A DNA stretch of 24,409 bases from a virus, in the IMG/VR virus record IMGVR_UViG_3300045978_000190, positions 1 through 24,409 of that record. One strand, written 5' to 3'. Positions 5,464-15,500 of the stretch are shown here, piece by piece. Under the pieces are notes generated by a model that worked only from the letters and a program-made list of their open reading frames with translations, did no database searches and was not told the DNA's origin. How positions within the stretch are numbered: the stretch's first letter is position 1; every line of letters starts with the position of its first letter. A program made the translations under genes and the position numbers.

Positions 5464-7602
5464 CTACCAGTATTCCGGCCAGTTCTTGGCGCTCCGGTCT
5501 GCAAACCACCAGATCGCGCCCGTCGTGTGATAGGTGACTGTTGGCGGGCTCCCGGAGACTACGGTCAGGATGTGATACCAGTACTCGCCCGTTTGCCCTT
5601 CGTCGGCCGCACTATCGGTCAGGGGTTCGCGGTGCCGCTGTTCCTCCGGTGCGTGCCCGCTATCCTGCCAACTTCCCTCTACGGATTGCCGTATCCCATA
5701 CTCATCGGTGATGAGCTGCACCCAAAGCTCTTTGGTTCCGCTGAGGCTGTAGTTCGGCCCTCCGGATGGAGAGCAGGCCTGAGGCTCACCTATGACGTCT
5801 CCCTGCCCGAACTGGTATCCGGGCTCGAGGTAGATTGACCCATCCCCGTTATCGCTCACAAGCCACATGTGCCGGTGATGCACGGCCGGCGTCGTGTTCG
5901 TGTTCGTCTTGGGCTCTTGGTGCCCGCCTACCACGTCGCCGCCGCCGCTGCCCTCATCCTGCGGGGGTTCGGCCTCGGTCCGGCTCTCAATCGTCCACCA
6001 TGTAGGACTCGATCTCCTGAGCGCGCGCATCAGCTCGACGTAGTCCTGCGGCGCTAAGTGTCCCGGCGGCCCGAAGGCGATGCGGGTACGGCCGCTCTGA
6101 ATGTCCTCATCCACGCTCTGGATCAGGGCGGCCATGGTGCCCCATTCGGTTCGCTCGGCGTCCGTGATGTTCAGCACTCGGCCCGGATGCAGGATCGTCT
6201 CGCCAACCTCAGCCTCGGCCACGGTCAGCCGCCCCTCATGATGCACCTCGAGCAAGGCCTCGTAGAGATGCTGGGCGATTCCCGTAGGCGTCGCCTCCGC
6301 GGGGCTGTAGCTGGCAAGCCCCTTGTAGAGCTTGGTGACCGCATCCGTCCCCGTGATCTCGACTGAGACCTTTACCGCCGGATAGGCCGTCCCGCCGATC
6401 TTCACCCGGTCGGGGAATTGCTTCAGCACCTTCTCATTCTCCGCGGCATTGCACGCAATCGTTGCCGACACTATCAACCGCTCGGCCTTTACCTGCATCC
6501 AGTCCTCGATGGTCCCGAAGATAAGTTCGCGCGGGTAGTCGCCGGGATCGGTGGAATCCTCTACCTCCTGATCCTCCGAAGCGGCCTCGGGTGGAGCCAC
6601 CCGGCGCGCAAACGCTATCAGATGCCCGCCCACTGCGAGGTTGGCGTTCGCATAGTCTTTAAGCCACGGTACGTGTTCCTTCCACCAGTTTTCAACCGTG
6701 TCCCCCGTCGAACCATCCGGCGGGATCGTCTCGGCCCGGATCCGCTGCTTGTGATAGGATGCCGTGACGCCCCGCAGCGAAACCGTTGTGACCAAGGCTC
6801 CGAACTCTCCGCCGGTTGCCGCGAGTGGAAACTTGTCGATCTGGACGCTCACATAGGTGGAGCCGTCAACGGAGTTCGCCTTCTCGTATTTGATGACGAC
6901 GGCGGGCGGAACGAGGTCCGCCCTATCATAAATCTCTATGTCGGCCAGCTTCGAGCCGTCATTCGAGATCGTTGTGGCGGCGAGGTTGGCCCTGTGATCG
7001 ATGTGGAGAGTGGGCGGGCTGGTCGTGTAGTCGAACCAGGTCACGCAATCCGGATGCCAGCGCAGGATCGCCCGAACGACCTCACTGCACGTCTGATCCA
7101 GGAAGCCTTGGGTCCAGGCCAGGAGCCCCGTTGGCAGCGTCCCGATCTGGAAAGGCGCACCCGCCGCGATACAGTAGCTGAGGATCGCGTCTAACTGATC
7201 TGCGGTGTTGATCGCGTTCCCGTCATCGTCCATGCCCAGCAGCACCCGGGAGCGGGCCACAGTTATGAGAGCGTCGCTGTCATCGTAGGATTTCCAGTTC
7301 TGTTGAAAGGTGAGATTGTCCAGATACCACCAAGGCCCGGCCAGCTCGTAGCCGAGACGCTCCCGGCCCCCACCTGCGCTCCGGGGCGTGATGACTACTC
7401 GGCCGACGAACCACTTCACCCCGTCTTTCTTGATCGTTACCGTCTCCCCATATTCAAAATCGGGATCTGCCGTGAAAGGCTCGGCCAGCTCGAGGACCAC
7501 GAGGTCCGCCGATTGGCTGGCGCGCCGGCGCGTCGAGACACCTACGCCCCAGGCCTCGAGGGTTTGCTCGGTGGCTCCGTGTAGGAGTGTCCAAAGGGCC
7601 AT
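5464..7602 (-). CDS. Tail hub / tail-tip protein
   Basis: This is a 712-residue protein encoded directly after the tape measure, the standard place for the baseplate hub or tail-tip protein. The N-terminal part (about 1-100) has the look of hub domains related to Mu gp44/T4 gp27 or late-control proteins: alternating beta strands with ELAEPF, GETVTIKKDGVKWFVGRVV and YELAGPWWYLDN. A second beta-rich part follows to about 535. A low-complexity linker (about 543-570: GSGGG, PKTNTNTTP, HHRH) then leads to an acidic, aromatic C-terminal domain of about 140 residues that may contact fibres or host glycans. ATG at 7602 lies 3 bp after the tape-measure stop, with no clear Shine-Dalgarno. The role is by position and pattern; the exact family is not certain. 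Confidence 0.65.
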   Translation of the reverse strand: MALWTLLHGATEQTLEAWGVGVSTRRRASQSADLVVLELAEPFTADPDFEYGETVTIKKDGVKWFVGRVVITPRSAGGGRERLGYELAGPWWYLDNLTFQQNWKSYDDSDALITVARSRVLLGMDDDGNAINTADQLDAILSYCIAAGAPFQIGTLPTGLLAWTQGFLDQTCSEVVRAILRWHPDCVTWFDYTTSPPTLHIDHRANLAATTISNDGSKLADIEIYDRADLVPPAVVIKYEKANSVDGSTYVSVQIDKFPLAATGGEFGALVTTVSLRGVTASYHKQRIRAETIPPDGSTGDTVENWWKEHVPWLKDYANANLAVGGHLIAFARRVAPPEAASEDQEVEDSTDPGDYPRELIFGTIEDWMQVKAERLIVSATIACNAAENEKVLKQFPDRVKIGGTAYPAVKVSVEITGTDAVTKLYKGLASYSPAEATPTGIAQHLYEALLEVHHEGRLTVAEAEVGETILHPGRVLNITDAERTEWGTMAALIQSVDEDIQSGRTRIAFGPPGHLAPQDYVELMRALRRSSPTWWTIESRTEAEPPQDEGSGGGDVVGGHQEPKTNTNTTPAVHHRHMWLVSDNGDGSIYLEPGYQFGQGDVIGEPQACSPSGGPNYSLSGTKELWVQLITDEYGIRQSVEGSWQDSGHAPEEQRHREPLTDSAADEGQTGEYWYHILTVVSGSPPTVTYHTTGAIWWFADRSAKNWPEYW

Positions 7603-7605
7603 GGA

Positions 7606-10600
7606 TCAGTCGCGGAGGTTGCGGGTCTGTTGCTCAAGGGTGCTCATGCGCGAGAGCAGAGCCCGCTGTTGGTTGGTGAGGCTCTGGAGGGTGGCCAGCA
7701 GAGTCTGTGCGGCGGCCTGCTGCTGGGCTCCCTGCGTCTGGAGTGCTGCCCCGATGGCCAGCAGGGCGTCCGCCACTGTCGTATCCGACGCGATGCCGGC
7801 GGCGGCCTGACGGGCGGCTCCGTCCTGCGGGGCAAGTGCCGGTTGAGGCGTGACCGGTTGGCGTACCTCGCGCGGGCGCGGTGCGATGCGCGCGGGCGGC
7901 GGCTCTGCTCTGGGTGCGGCTACCGGGATCTCGCGCGCGCGGAGGGCGGCGATCAACTGCCTGATCTCGGATGCGAGTTCGCGGAACCCCGCCCCCTCGA
8001 TCTGCGAGGCGACACGCTCGAGGCCGGGGATCGGTTGAGGGGGTGGCGCGCCCTGGGCTCGCGGCGCCCGCGCGGGAATGTCCCGTTCCCGCACTGCCGC
8101 GACGAGGGCGCGCACGTCCGCGCGCGTGTCTTCGTCCAGCCCGCCGGCTGGAATGGCTCTAATCGCCTCCTCGATCCGGGCGGCGATCTCTGCCGCCTCC
8201 GTGCCGGTACCGCGAGGTTCAACGGGCTCCCGCGGCGGCGCGCTCAGCATCCGGATCAACCCGCGGATCTCAGCCGCGAGTTCGCGCGTCGCGGTGTCCT
8301 CGTGACGGGTGAGCCGGGTAGACAACTCCTCGAGGGCGGCGGCTGTAGCCTCGCGCCTCTCGAGAGGCGCCGTGCTTGATGTTCTCTCCTGCGCGGGTGC
8401 CAGGGCCCGGAGGGCCTCCCGGATCTCGCCTGCTATGGCTGGATCGATCGCCGTCGCATCCGGTGCTCTCGAGGGTTCGCGGCGGCTCAATGCCTGCTCA
8501 ATCCGGGAGATCGCCGCATCGGTGGCCGAGGGTTGGGCCGCCGGTCGATCCGCTCGGGTATCGGGTCCGCTCAGGATCTGGATCAGGGCGCGGATCTCTG
8601 CCGTCAGGGCGCGCAATTCCGGCGCGGTCTCCCGCTCGGGTCCGATGGCCTCGATAAGGCGCTCGAGGGCGGGGATTGCCTCCGGAGTCTCGAGGCGCTC
8701 CCGCGGGAGTTCCTCGCGGCGGGCGGTCTCTTGGATCTGCTGGGCGCGCGCATCCTCACCCGCGGGCGTAGCCGCTAGCCTGCCGATCCCATCCGCCACC
8801 CTGCGCGCGAGGCTGACAAGCTCAGGACTCGCGGCGGCGGGAGGTTGGGGCGGGGCGGCCGGGCGTTGTGCTTCCCTGGTCCTGAGTAGCTCGATCAACT
8901 GCTGGATCGCGATGATGAGCGGCCCAACATCCTGGGTGGGGGGGGTCTCGCCGAACCTCGCCTCGATCAGCCGGGCCAGGATCCGTTCGAGGGTCGGAAG
9001 TGCCGCGGCAGTGGTGAGGCCCCGCTCCCGGAGTGCTGCCGCATCTGCGCGGCTCACGGGCGCCGGCGGCGTGCGCTCTCCAGGCTCTGCCGGTCGCTGC
9101 GCCTCAGCCCGCAATCCCGCGATCGCGGAGGCGATGATCCGCCCCAGTTCCTCGATCCTGGCATCGATGGCGGCGGCAGGTTGGGGCGCCGGGGTCCGCT
9201 CCGATTCCGCGAGGGCGCGCACGCGCTCGCGTTCGGTGATGGCGCCGATCAGCGTATCAATGGCGGTCCGTAGTGGCTCGAGGGCGGCGCGGATCTCGGC
9301 TGTCGGCGTCCGGAGCCCCCTCGTGATCAACTCACGCAGGGCATTGAGAGCCGGAATGGCGGCGGCTTCTGCTGGTCCGCCCTCGGCCTCGACGGCCTCC
9401 CGGCGGCGCGTCAGCTCGGCCAGGAATTCCTCGGTGCGGGTTCCGGGCCTGCTCTGCTGCACCACTGCCGGCAGATCCTCAAGCTGCCGCCTAAGCTGCT
9501 CAACAAGCGTGCTGGTGCGTGCCTCCTGCTGCTCGGCCTGGAGGGCGAAGGCTTCCCGCTGCTCGGCGCGTAGGGCGTCGCTGAGTTCCTTCCCCGTCTG
9601 AATCTCGCGCGTTTCCGCTTCGATCTCGAACACGCGCCGCAGAGTCTCGATTTCTCGTTGTAGTTCTGGGCGGCGGTCTGGTTGTTCAGCGAGCTTTTCG
9701 CTTGCGGCTTGGGCGCGTTCCAGCTTCGCCGTGAATGCCTCGATTTGCCCTTGCGCTTGTGCCAGATCAACCGCGTCTGTCTCCGACGGCCCCTCGGCCT
9801 TCTGAATTCGCGCCAGAACATCCTCGATCTCGCGCCCCAATCGTTGCACGGCTTCGCCCGCGTCCTCAAAATCCTCTTGGAAAAGCAATCGCCCTGCCAA
9901 GGCGAGAGGCGCGGTTAAGGGCGATGCCGATCCTGCAAGACCGATCTCCGAGAGTTGTCTCCTTGCCTCGTTGATCTCATCCCGCGCCTGGGTGAGTGTT
10001 AACAAGCGCGCCCGCAGATCTTCCAGTCCTCCCGGCTCCGAGGATTTCGCGAGGATTTCAGACTGCCGCTGCAGGGCGGCTTGTAGGCCTGCGGACGATT
10101 CCTTCCGGATCCTCTGAAGTTCCTCCTCTTGCCGGGTGCGAAGATCGATTTCCCGTTGAAGCCTCTGCTCGGCCCCCTTAAACTCCTTCTCTTCGGCCCC
10201 TCCGGTTATGCGCGCCCGCTCTTGAATTCTCTGCGATTCCGTTAGGTCCTCGCGTGCGTCGATCTCTGCCAATCGTCGAGCGAGTTCCGCCTGGGCAATC
10301 TGCTCTTGAGCATCGGCTAATTGTTCCGCGCGAGATCGCGCCCGATCGTAGGCCTCGCCAATCTGATCTACCGTGCGAACTGCTGCCTCGGCGGCGCTGT
10401 TGGTGCCGCGCCAGGCCTCGGCCAAGTCCTCCACTCCGCGGGTCTGCTTCTGAATCTCGGCCGTGCCCTGTGGCATCGTTCTCAGTGATCCGGCTACTTT
10501 GGAGATTGCACCTTGCAGGGTATCCAGGGCCAGGGTCCAGCCGCGGATCATAGGGCGTAACCGGTCATTGATAGGCTCTCCGATGGTGCGTTGCAGCCCT

Positions 10601-11634
10601 GTCCAAGCATCCCGCAGCGTCGAGAGGAGACCGTTGACGGTCTTGCTCCGCCGCTCCATCTCTCCCTCGAACTTAGCGAAGGATGCCGCAGCGACAGCCC
10701 ATACCTCCTGTCCGCGAAGACCTTCTTTCTGCAATGCCTCGAGCTGTGCCCGAGTCTCGCCACCGAGCGCCCCGAGTTCCTGGAGGCGTTGCGCTGGTTC
10801 GCCGATTGGGCGCCCGGAATCAAGACCGTCATAGAGACGCCCTACCGTTGTCGCTACCAGTTCGAGGTGTTCGTTAGTTAGCGCGGCGATGTTGCCAACT
10901 AGGCGGAGCCCGTTGCCAGTTGCGAGCGCTCCGTTGGTTAGGTTCTCCAGAATCCTCGATGCGCCCGCAATTTCGGGCAACTCAAACGGTGTCTCCGCAG
11001 CGAACCGGCTAAGCTCTCGCATGCGTTCCTGCGCGGCTTGAACGGAACCGAGTAGAGTGACAAAGGATGCAGTGAGATCCTCGATGGCGGCGGCTTTGCC
11101 TGAAGCCCCGATAGCGGCGCGCACGCTCGCGCCAAAGGAGACGAGTCCGGCGGCAGCGGCGGCTACTGGGACGGATGCAAACCGGGAAAACGCTGCTCCG
11201 GCCGCACCGATCCGCCCCGGCATAGCCGAGAGCCCGTCGAGGATCCCGGTTCCGACGTTGACCCTATCTGTCTGCCGCGCCTGAGTCTCGAGCCTGCGGA
11301 GCGCCTCGCGGGTCTGTGCCGCCTCGGAGCGGAGCCGGCGCGCCTCAGATCCCCAGCGCGAGAACCCGCGAACTTGCGCGAGTTGGGTATCTAGCGCGAG
11401 AGCCCGCGCCCGGAGTTGTTCGGTTGCCTGCGCGGTTGTCTGAGACTCCTGCCGGATCTTCGCGAGGGCGGGCGCATCCAACCCCGCAAAAGCCGCATCA
11501 AGGCGCTTGGCCTCCTCGGCCGCCTGCTCCGTCGCTACCTCCGTCCCCCGGATCGCGGCCTCGGCCTGTTCGGCTCCGGAGGTGTCCGCCGTGGTCTGGA
11601 AGCGGATGTCTACGCGCTTGTTCTCGTCAGCCAT
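7606..11634 (-). CDS. Tail tape measure protein
   Basis: From ATG at 11634, one base after the preceding TGA, the protein has 1342 residues; an upstream ATG (11667) would overlap the previous gene and is less likely. The first ~140 residues are coiled-coil (RALALDTQLAQ, EARRLRSEAAQTREALRRLE). Next is an Ala/Gly-rich hydrophobic segment (GAAGAAFSRFASVPVAAAAA) and a conserved tape-measure region (EDLTASFVTLLGSVQAA, ELSRFAAETPFELPEIAGAS, NGLLSTLRDAWTGLQRTIGE). Long coiled coils follow. The last ~500 residues before the C-terminus are repeats separated by Pro-rich linkers. At roughly 0.15 nm per residue the length would suggest a tail near 200 nm, if not processed. It sets tail length and is ejected with DNA. 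Confidence 0.9.
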   Translation of the reverse strand: MADENKRVDIRFQTTADTSGAEQAEAAIRGTEVATEQAAEEAKRLDAAFAGLDAPALAKIRQESQTTAQATEQLRARALALDTQLAQVRGFSRWGSEARRLRSEAAQTREALRRLETQARQTDRVNVGTGILDGLSAMPGRIGAAGAAFSRFASVPVAAAAAGLVSFGASVRAAIGASGKAAAIEDLTASFVTLLGSVQAAQERMRELSRFAAETPFELPEIAGASRILENLTNGALATGNGLRLVGNIAALTNEHLELVATTVGRLYDGLDSGRPIGEPAQRLQELGALGGETRAQLEALQKEGLRGQEVWAVAAASFAKFEGEMERRSKTVNGLLSTLRDAWTGLQRTIGEPINDRLRPMIRGWTLALDTLQGAISKVAGSLRTMPQGTAEIQKQTRGVEDLAEAWRGTNSAAEAAVRTVDQIGEAYDRARSRAEQLADAQEQIAQAELARRLAEIDAREDLTESQRIQERARITGGAEEKEFKGAEQRLQREIDLRTRQEEELQRIRKESSAGLQAALQRQSEILAKSSEPGGLEDLRARLLTLTQARDEINEARRQLSEIGLAGSASPLTAPLALAGRLLFQEDFEDAGEAVQRLGREIEDVLARIQKAEGPSETDAVDLAQAQGQIEAFTAKLERAQAASEKLAEQPDRRPELQREIETLRRVFEIEAETREIQTGKELSDALRAEQREAFALQAEQQEARTSTLVEQLRRQLEDLPAVVQQSRPGTRTEEFLAELTRRREAVEAEGGPAEAAAIPALNALRELITRGLRTPTAEIRAALEPLRTAIDTLIGAITERERVRALAESERTPAPQPAAAIDARIEELGRIIASAIAGLRAEAQRPAEPGERTPPAPVSRADAAALRERGLTTAAALPTLERILARLIEARFGETPPTQDVGPLIIAIQQLIELLRTREAQRPAAPPQPPAAASPELVSLARRVADGIGRLAATPAGEDARAQQIQETARREELPRERLETPEAIPALERLIEAIGPERETAPELRALTAEIRALIQILSGPDTRADRPAAQPSATDAAISRIEQALSRREPSRAPDATAIDPAIAGEIREALRALAPAQERTSSTAPLERREATAAALEELSTRLTRHEDTATRELAAEIRGLIRMLSAPPREPVEPRGTGTEAAEIAARIEEAIRAIPAGGLDEDTRADVRALVAAVRERDIPARAPRAQGAPPPQPIPGLERVASQIEGAGFRELASEIRQLIAALRAREIPVAAPRAEPPPARIAPRPREVRQPVTPQPALAPQDGAARQAAAGIASDTTVADALLAIGAALQTQGAQQQAAAQTLLATLQSLTNQQRALLSRMSTLEQQTRNLRD
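7855..9370 (-). repeat. Degenerate ~100-residue repeats within the tape measure
   Basis: About five imperfect protein repeats can be read. Each has one or two amphipathic helices, such as AIPALERLIEAI and LAAEIRGLIRMLS / LASEIRQLIAALR, followed by a Pro/Ala/Arg-rich linker such as REPVEPRG or PAAPPQPPAA. The boundaries are approximate. The helices are Arg/Glu/Ala rich and the linkers would break a continuous coiled coil, which is unusual for this part of a tape measure. Confidence 0.6.
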
Positions 11635-11635
11635 C

Positions 11636-12046
11636 TCAGACCGAGAGCGCTCCCCCGCTGATCTCAAAAGCCTGCGTGACCGTCACCTCGTCGAGTTGGC
11701 CCGAGACCGACGCAATCGCCGCATGCGCGATCGTCCAGATGATCCCGGATGAGACCGTGTGGATGGCGACGTTGGCATGCCCTACGGGCAGGAGCGCGAC
11801 AAGGGAGAAAAGCTCCTGCGCGGCCGTCGCGGGCGAGGTCAAAATTGTAACCTTCGTAAACCTCAGAACATGGCGCACGTTCCCGCGGTCGAAGGTCCGC
11901 ACGTTCGCGCCGCGAACCAACTCCGCCGGATCAACTAGCCTCGCATTGTCCAGCAGGATCGGTCCAAGCGTGTAATCCCCGAAGGCCAGAAGCTCGGTTG
12001 CCCCATGTAGGATCCTATACGGAGACTCGAGGTAAACATCTGCCAT
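11636..12046 (-). CDS. Small tail-region protein, unknown function
   Basis: This 136-residue protein starts MADVYLESPYRILHGATELL and is mostly beta-strand-like, with no signal peptide or membrane segment. It lies between the adhesin/tail-tube block and the tape measure, where tail assembly chaperones or minor tail proteins are encoded. It is not clearly a frameshift extension of the preceding gene: it has its own ATG, 7 bp after that gene's TGA, and no obvious slippery heptamer was noticed. Its own TGA is followed one base later by the tape-measure ATG (TGAGATG), so the two are probably translationally coupled. I do not recognise the family; a minor tail role is inferred from context. Confidence 0.55.
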   Translation of the reverse strand: MADVYLESPYRILHGATELLAFGDYTLGPILLDNARLVDPAELVRGANVRTFDRGNVRHVLRFTKVTILTSPATAAQELFSLVALLPVGHANVAIHTVSSGIIWTIAHAAIASVSGQLDEVTVTQAFEISGGALSV

Positions 12047-12053
12047 CGGAAGC

Positions 12054-12536
12054 TCATTCTGCCTCGTGCTTTGGATCCTGCGCCGCCGGCGCCGTGTCGC
12101 TCTGGGTCTCTACGGGCGCCGCCGGCTCCGCCTGCTGCGGCTCGCCCTCGGGGGTTGGGTTGTCATTGTCAATGATGACGTGATCCCCGGGCGGCGGAGT
12201 GGGTTGATTCGTGAGGCGGTCCTGAGCCGTCGCGATGCCCCGGGCCTGCCCTGCTCCGAGGAGTTTTATGCCTTGCGCCTTGAGGGCAAAGCATTCATCA
12301 AGGCTTTCCGTTACCCACTCGAGGCCCACGGCGACACCGCCCGGAACACGCATGACGGGCATGCCCCGCGGGCGCGCGCTCTGGACTAACTGAAGGAACG
12401 TAGTGGGAACCGGCTCGCCGTTTTCGTCGGTCAGCCCATACATTTCTTGCAACTTGGGCGGAAGGGGCAGGGGCATCGCCGCGGTAGCTACCTCGAGGAT
12501 GACTGAGCCCTGTAGGATGTTGTCGAAAGCTGCCAT
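12054..12536 (-). CDS. Hypothetical tail-region protein with Pro/Ala/Glu-rich tail
   Basis: This is a 160-residue protein. The first ~105 residues may be folded, with MPLPLPPKLQEMYGLTDENG, GMPVMRVPGGVAVGLEWV and ESLDECFALKAQGIKLLG. The rest (PTPPPGDHVIIDNDNPTPEG to the end) is acidic and rich in P, A, E and Q, probably disordered. Tail assembly chaperones are usually encoded just before the tape measure, often as small acidic proteins, and this is the best candidate by place. The sequence gives no firm match, and no frameshift product is evident. It lies between the LamG adhesin and the small 136-residue protein, with gaps of 12 and 7 bp. Confidence 0.5.
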   Translation of the reverse strand: MAAFDNILQGSVILEVATAAMPLPLPPKLQEMYGLTDENGEPVPTTFLQLVQSARPRGMPVMRVPGGVAVGLEWVTESLDECFALKAQGIKLLGAGQARGIATAQDRLTNQPTPPPGDHVIIDNDNPTPEGEPQQAEPAAPVETQSDTAPAAQDPKHEAE

Positions 12537-12548
12537 GGCATTGAATGA

Positions 12549-15500
12549 TTAAACGAACGGATAGAGCGCCTTGTTTTTCTCGTAGCGGGCTTTCACTTCT
12601 GCCGCACTCAAGGCGCGCCTAAAGATTGCTGGCTTTGCCAGAGGTCCAATAAAAGCATCGTTCCCCACATATCCCCCGGCTAACCGAACATACGCGCTCA
12701 TCACTGCCGGCGGCTCAATGATTGCCGCACTCGCTAAGCCGTCCACATAAAGCCGGTAGGAGCCCGATTGCATAACCATCGCGACGTGATGCCATGTCCC
12801 CGGCACCTGCGCGAAGGACTGCGAGGCCGCGGCCGCATCCACAAAAGCCCCAAAGACCCTTTGGATAACTGGTATTTCGTAGGCGACGAGGCGCGGTCCA
12901 GCAGTCGCAGATTCCGATCCGTCAATGATCTTGACGGCAGCCGCGATGCCAGGGTGTTGGGCCCAAGCCTCTAGGGTAAAGTCTCCAGCCGGAACCGCAA
13001 AGTTCCATTGGGCATACGAGGACTCGCCCGGCATGTTCAGCGAGTAGGGAGGCCGGATCAGGTTGATAGGCAGCGTCGTTTTTCCCACTGTCACGCCGTC
13101 ATCGTAGCGCGCCACATGGATTGCCGGGCTGCCGCCGATCAGGTCGGGATGGATCGCCCCGATTTCGTCCCTCCACTTATTTATGTAAGGGCCTTTATTG
13201 GTCCATTGATTGGTCCACGCGCCGGTGTTTCCAGCATCGAGCTGTACTCTGAGGAGTAAGCTCCTCATCGAGCTGGAGGTATGCCCAAAGTAGAACGCCG
13301 GCAGAGGTGTTGCCATGTTCGGCTTGGCGGTGAACGAATCGGAGAGCCCGTTGAGAGTGATTGTCGTAGCGCCGGTAACGTGATTGTAAATGCAAACCAA
13401 CTCGTTTACCGCATAGGGAACCGGGAGCTTGGTCGAGACTGAGTTGTGAGCCGTGGAGGGGAAATAGTGAATGACAACCGGATTGCCGCTTGTGTTTAGT
13501 TGAATCAACAACCCCTGAGAGTTGACGACATGCCCTGCGTACATCCTTTGAGGTGCGCCGGTCGGAACATAAAAGAACAGGATCGAGATACGGTAGGATG
13601 CGGAGACATTAGCTTGAGTGAGAAATCGAACATAATCGTCTATCCCGTCAAAGTGCATGCGTGACTCGAGATTCTCATGGGCGCATTGCGGCCAGCCTAG
13701 CAGGAGGTCACTCACTCTGCCTAACGGTGCCGTCATGGAGGTTACGTGAGCAGTCCCGATCTTGTCTTGCCAGTCGGCTAGGGTGTTGCCCGTATTGATC
13801 CACTCATGATCGAAGCTCCCGTTGTTTCCGAGATCGATTGCCGCCTCGTAGATGACTCCCGAAAACTGGAAGTTGGCATCATTGGCACCAAAGGAACATT
13901 GGAACGTCGGCGTAGCCTGCTGCAGCAATGCCAGGGTCTGCGATTGGCCATCGATATTGATGGTGAGTTGTTGAGTGCCCGCGTTGTAGGTCAGAAGGAT
14001 CTCGCAATAGGCATTAGGCGGGACAGGAATGGTTGAGGTCGCCGTGTAGGTGGTACTCCCGGCCGCGTGATGCGTCACCACGAGAAAGCCAGCCGGTGTC
14101 ACGGCAACCCGCATTCCGCTGCCAGATGCCCCAGTGGTGGCATTCTCAAAAATCCGGTAATTCTGCGGCCCGCCAAGCGGCCCAGGGTTGACCCATAGGA
14201 GCCGAAACCGCATCCGCAGGTTGCCGCTTGTGTTGATAACCTGCGTCGTCATCAACCGCCCATCGTAGAACCGGGAGAAGCAAAGGACACTCAGGCTCCG
14301 TTCCAATAGGCGTTCGCGGAATAGCACGGAACCAACCCCCCCGATGCTGGCACCATTCTGAGCTTCCCACCTTCGATTAAGCGGGGAATGATCCCAGATG
14401 GGATTATTGCCGGAACGCAGCGGAAGCCAGAAGACCAGAGATGCAGGCCGAACGGGGGTCTTTTGCGGGTAGGAAACCTCGTCGCGGATCTCTTGATGGG
14501 TGAGGATCGCGGCCCACATGCGCGCCTCGGATGCATAGCCCGTTGGAACGTCGATTGGTGCTCCATAGTTGCGCGAGAACAGGCAGACCGTCGCACCATG
14601 GGTTGGAGTGCCGGTCAATGCGCCGCTGCCTACCAAGTCCCCGTTGACGTAAAGCGCGCACGTTATCCCGTCCCATGTGATCGCGAGATGACATCCAAAG
14701 CGCAGTAGCCCGATCCTCGCGGAATCGATAAAACTTATCATGTTGCCGTTTACCTTTACCTCGATCTTGTTCTCCGCGGAACGCCAGACCGAAAACCCAA
14801 CATGCTCGGATGTGCGGGTGTCGATCAATACTCCGGAGAGTGCGGTATTTTTGAGTCGGCAGGTGAAGGTGATCGGCGGCCCGGCTGGAACAATGTTGGC
14901 GCGAGTGAGGTAGGTATTCGCGCCGTTTAGTGCCATCGCGCGCCCGGTGAAGAGTTGCAGGTTGCCCTTGGCCCCGGAGTCATCCCGCATGACTCCGGAA
15001 TAGATTTCCTCTGTGCCGATGAGAGAGAGCGCGCCGCTGACGGGATCGCTCGGCATGACGGGCGTAGCCGGGGGGATGACTACACCGCCGCCATCTCCGG
15101 CGTCTTCCGGTTCGGCCGGCGGGATAGGCGTTCCCCCTGGGCCTGCGCTCTCTGGCTCCGCCGGAGGCGCGGCAGATCCGCCGCTCCCATCTCCGGCGTC
15201 CTCGGGTTCCGCAGGAGCGGCGGCCCCTCCTGCCGGCGGTGGAGCGGCTACGGGCGCGGCTCCGTCCGGGGGTTGGGGCGTAGGGGCCGGGAGGATCTTC
15301 TCGCCGGGCTCGTGGACATGCTCGGCTCCGCCTCCTCCCCCGCTGCCCGGCGGGGAATTCTCCACGTCCTCGGGTGGCGGCGGCGCCGCCCCGCTGGGCG
15401 GCGGATTCGGGATCGAGGCCGGGGGCGGAGGTGCGGCTCCGCCGGGCGCGGGGTTGGGGACCGGCGCGGGCGCGGGGGCCCCTCCGGCGGGCGGAAGGTT

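Noticed and set aside
7606-11634. Programmed frameshift for a tail assembly chaperone before the tape measure
   Set aside because: The two small genes before the tape measure have separate starts and stops, and I saw no slippery heptamer with an overlapping extension.
12066-12389. Plus-strand and other long frames opposite the structural genes
   Set aside because: High GC content leaves many long antisense frames. None shows recognisable domains, and all lie over better-supported minus-strand genes.
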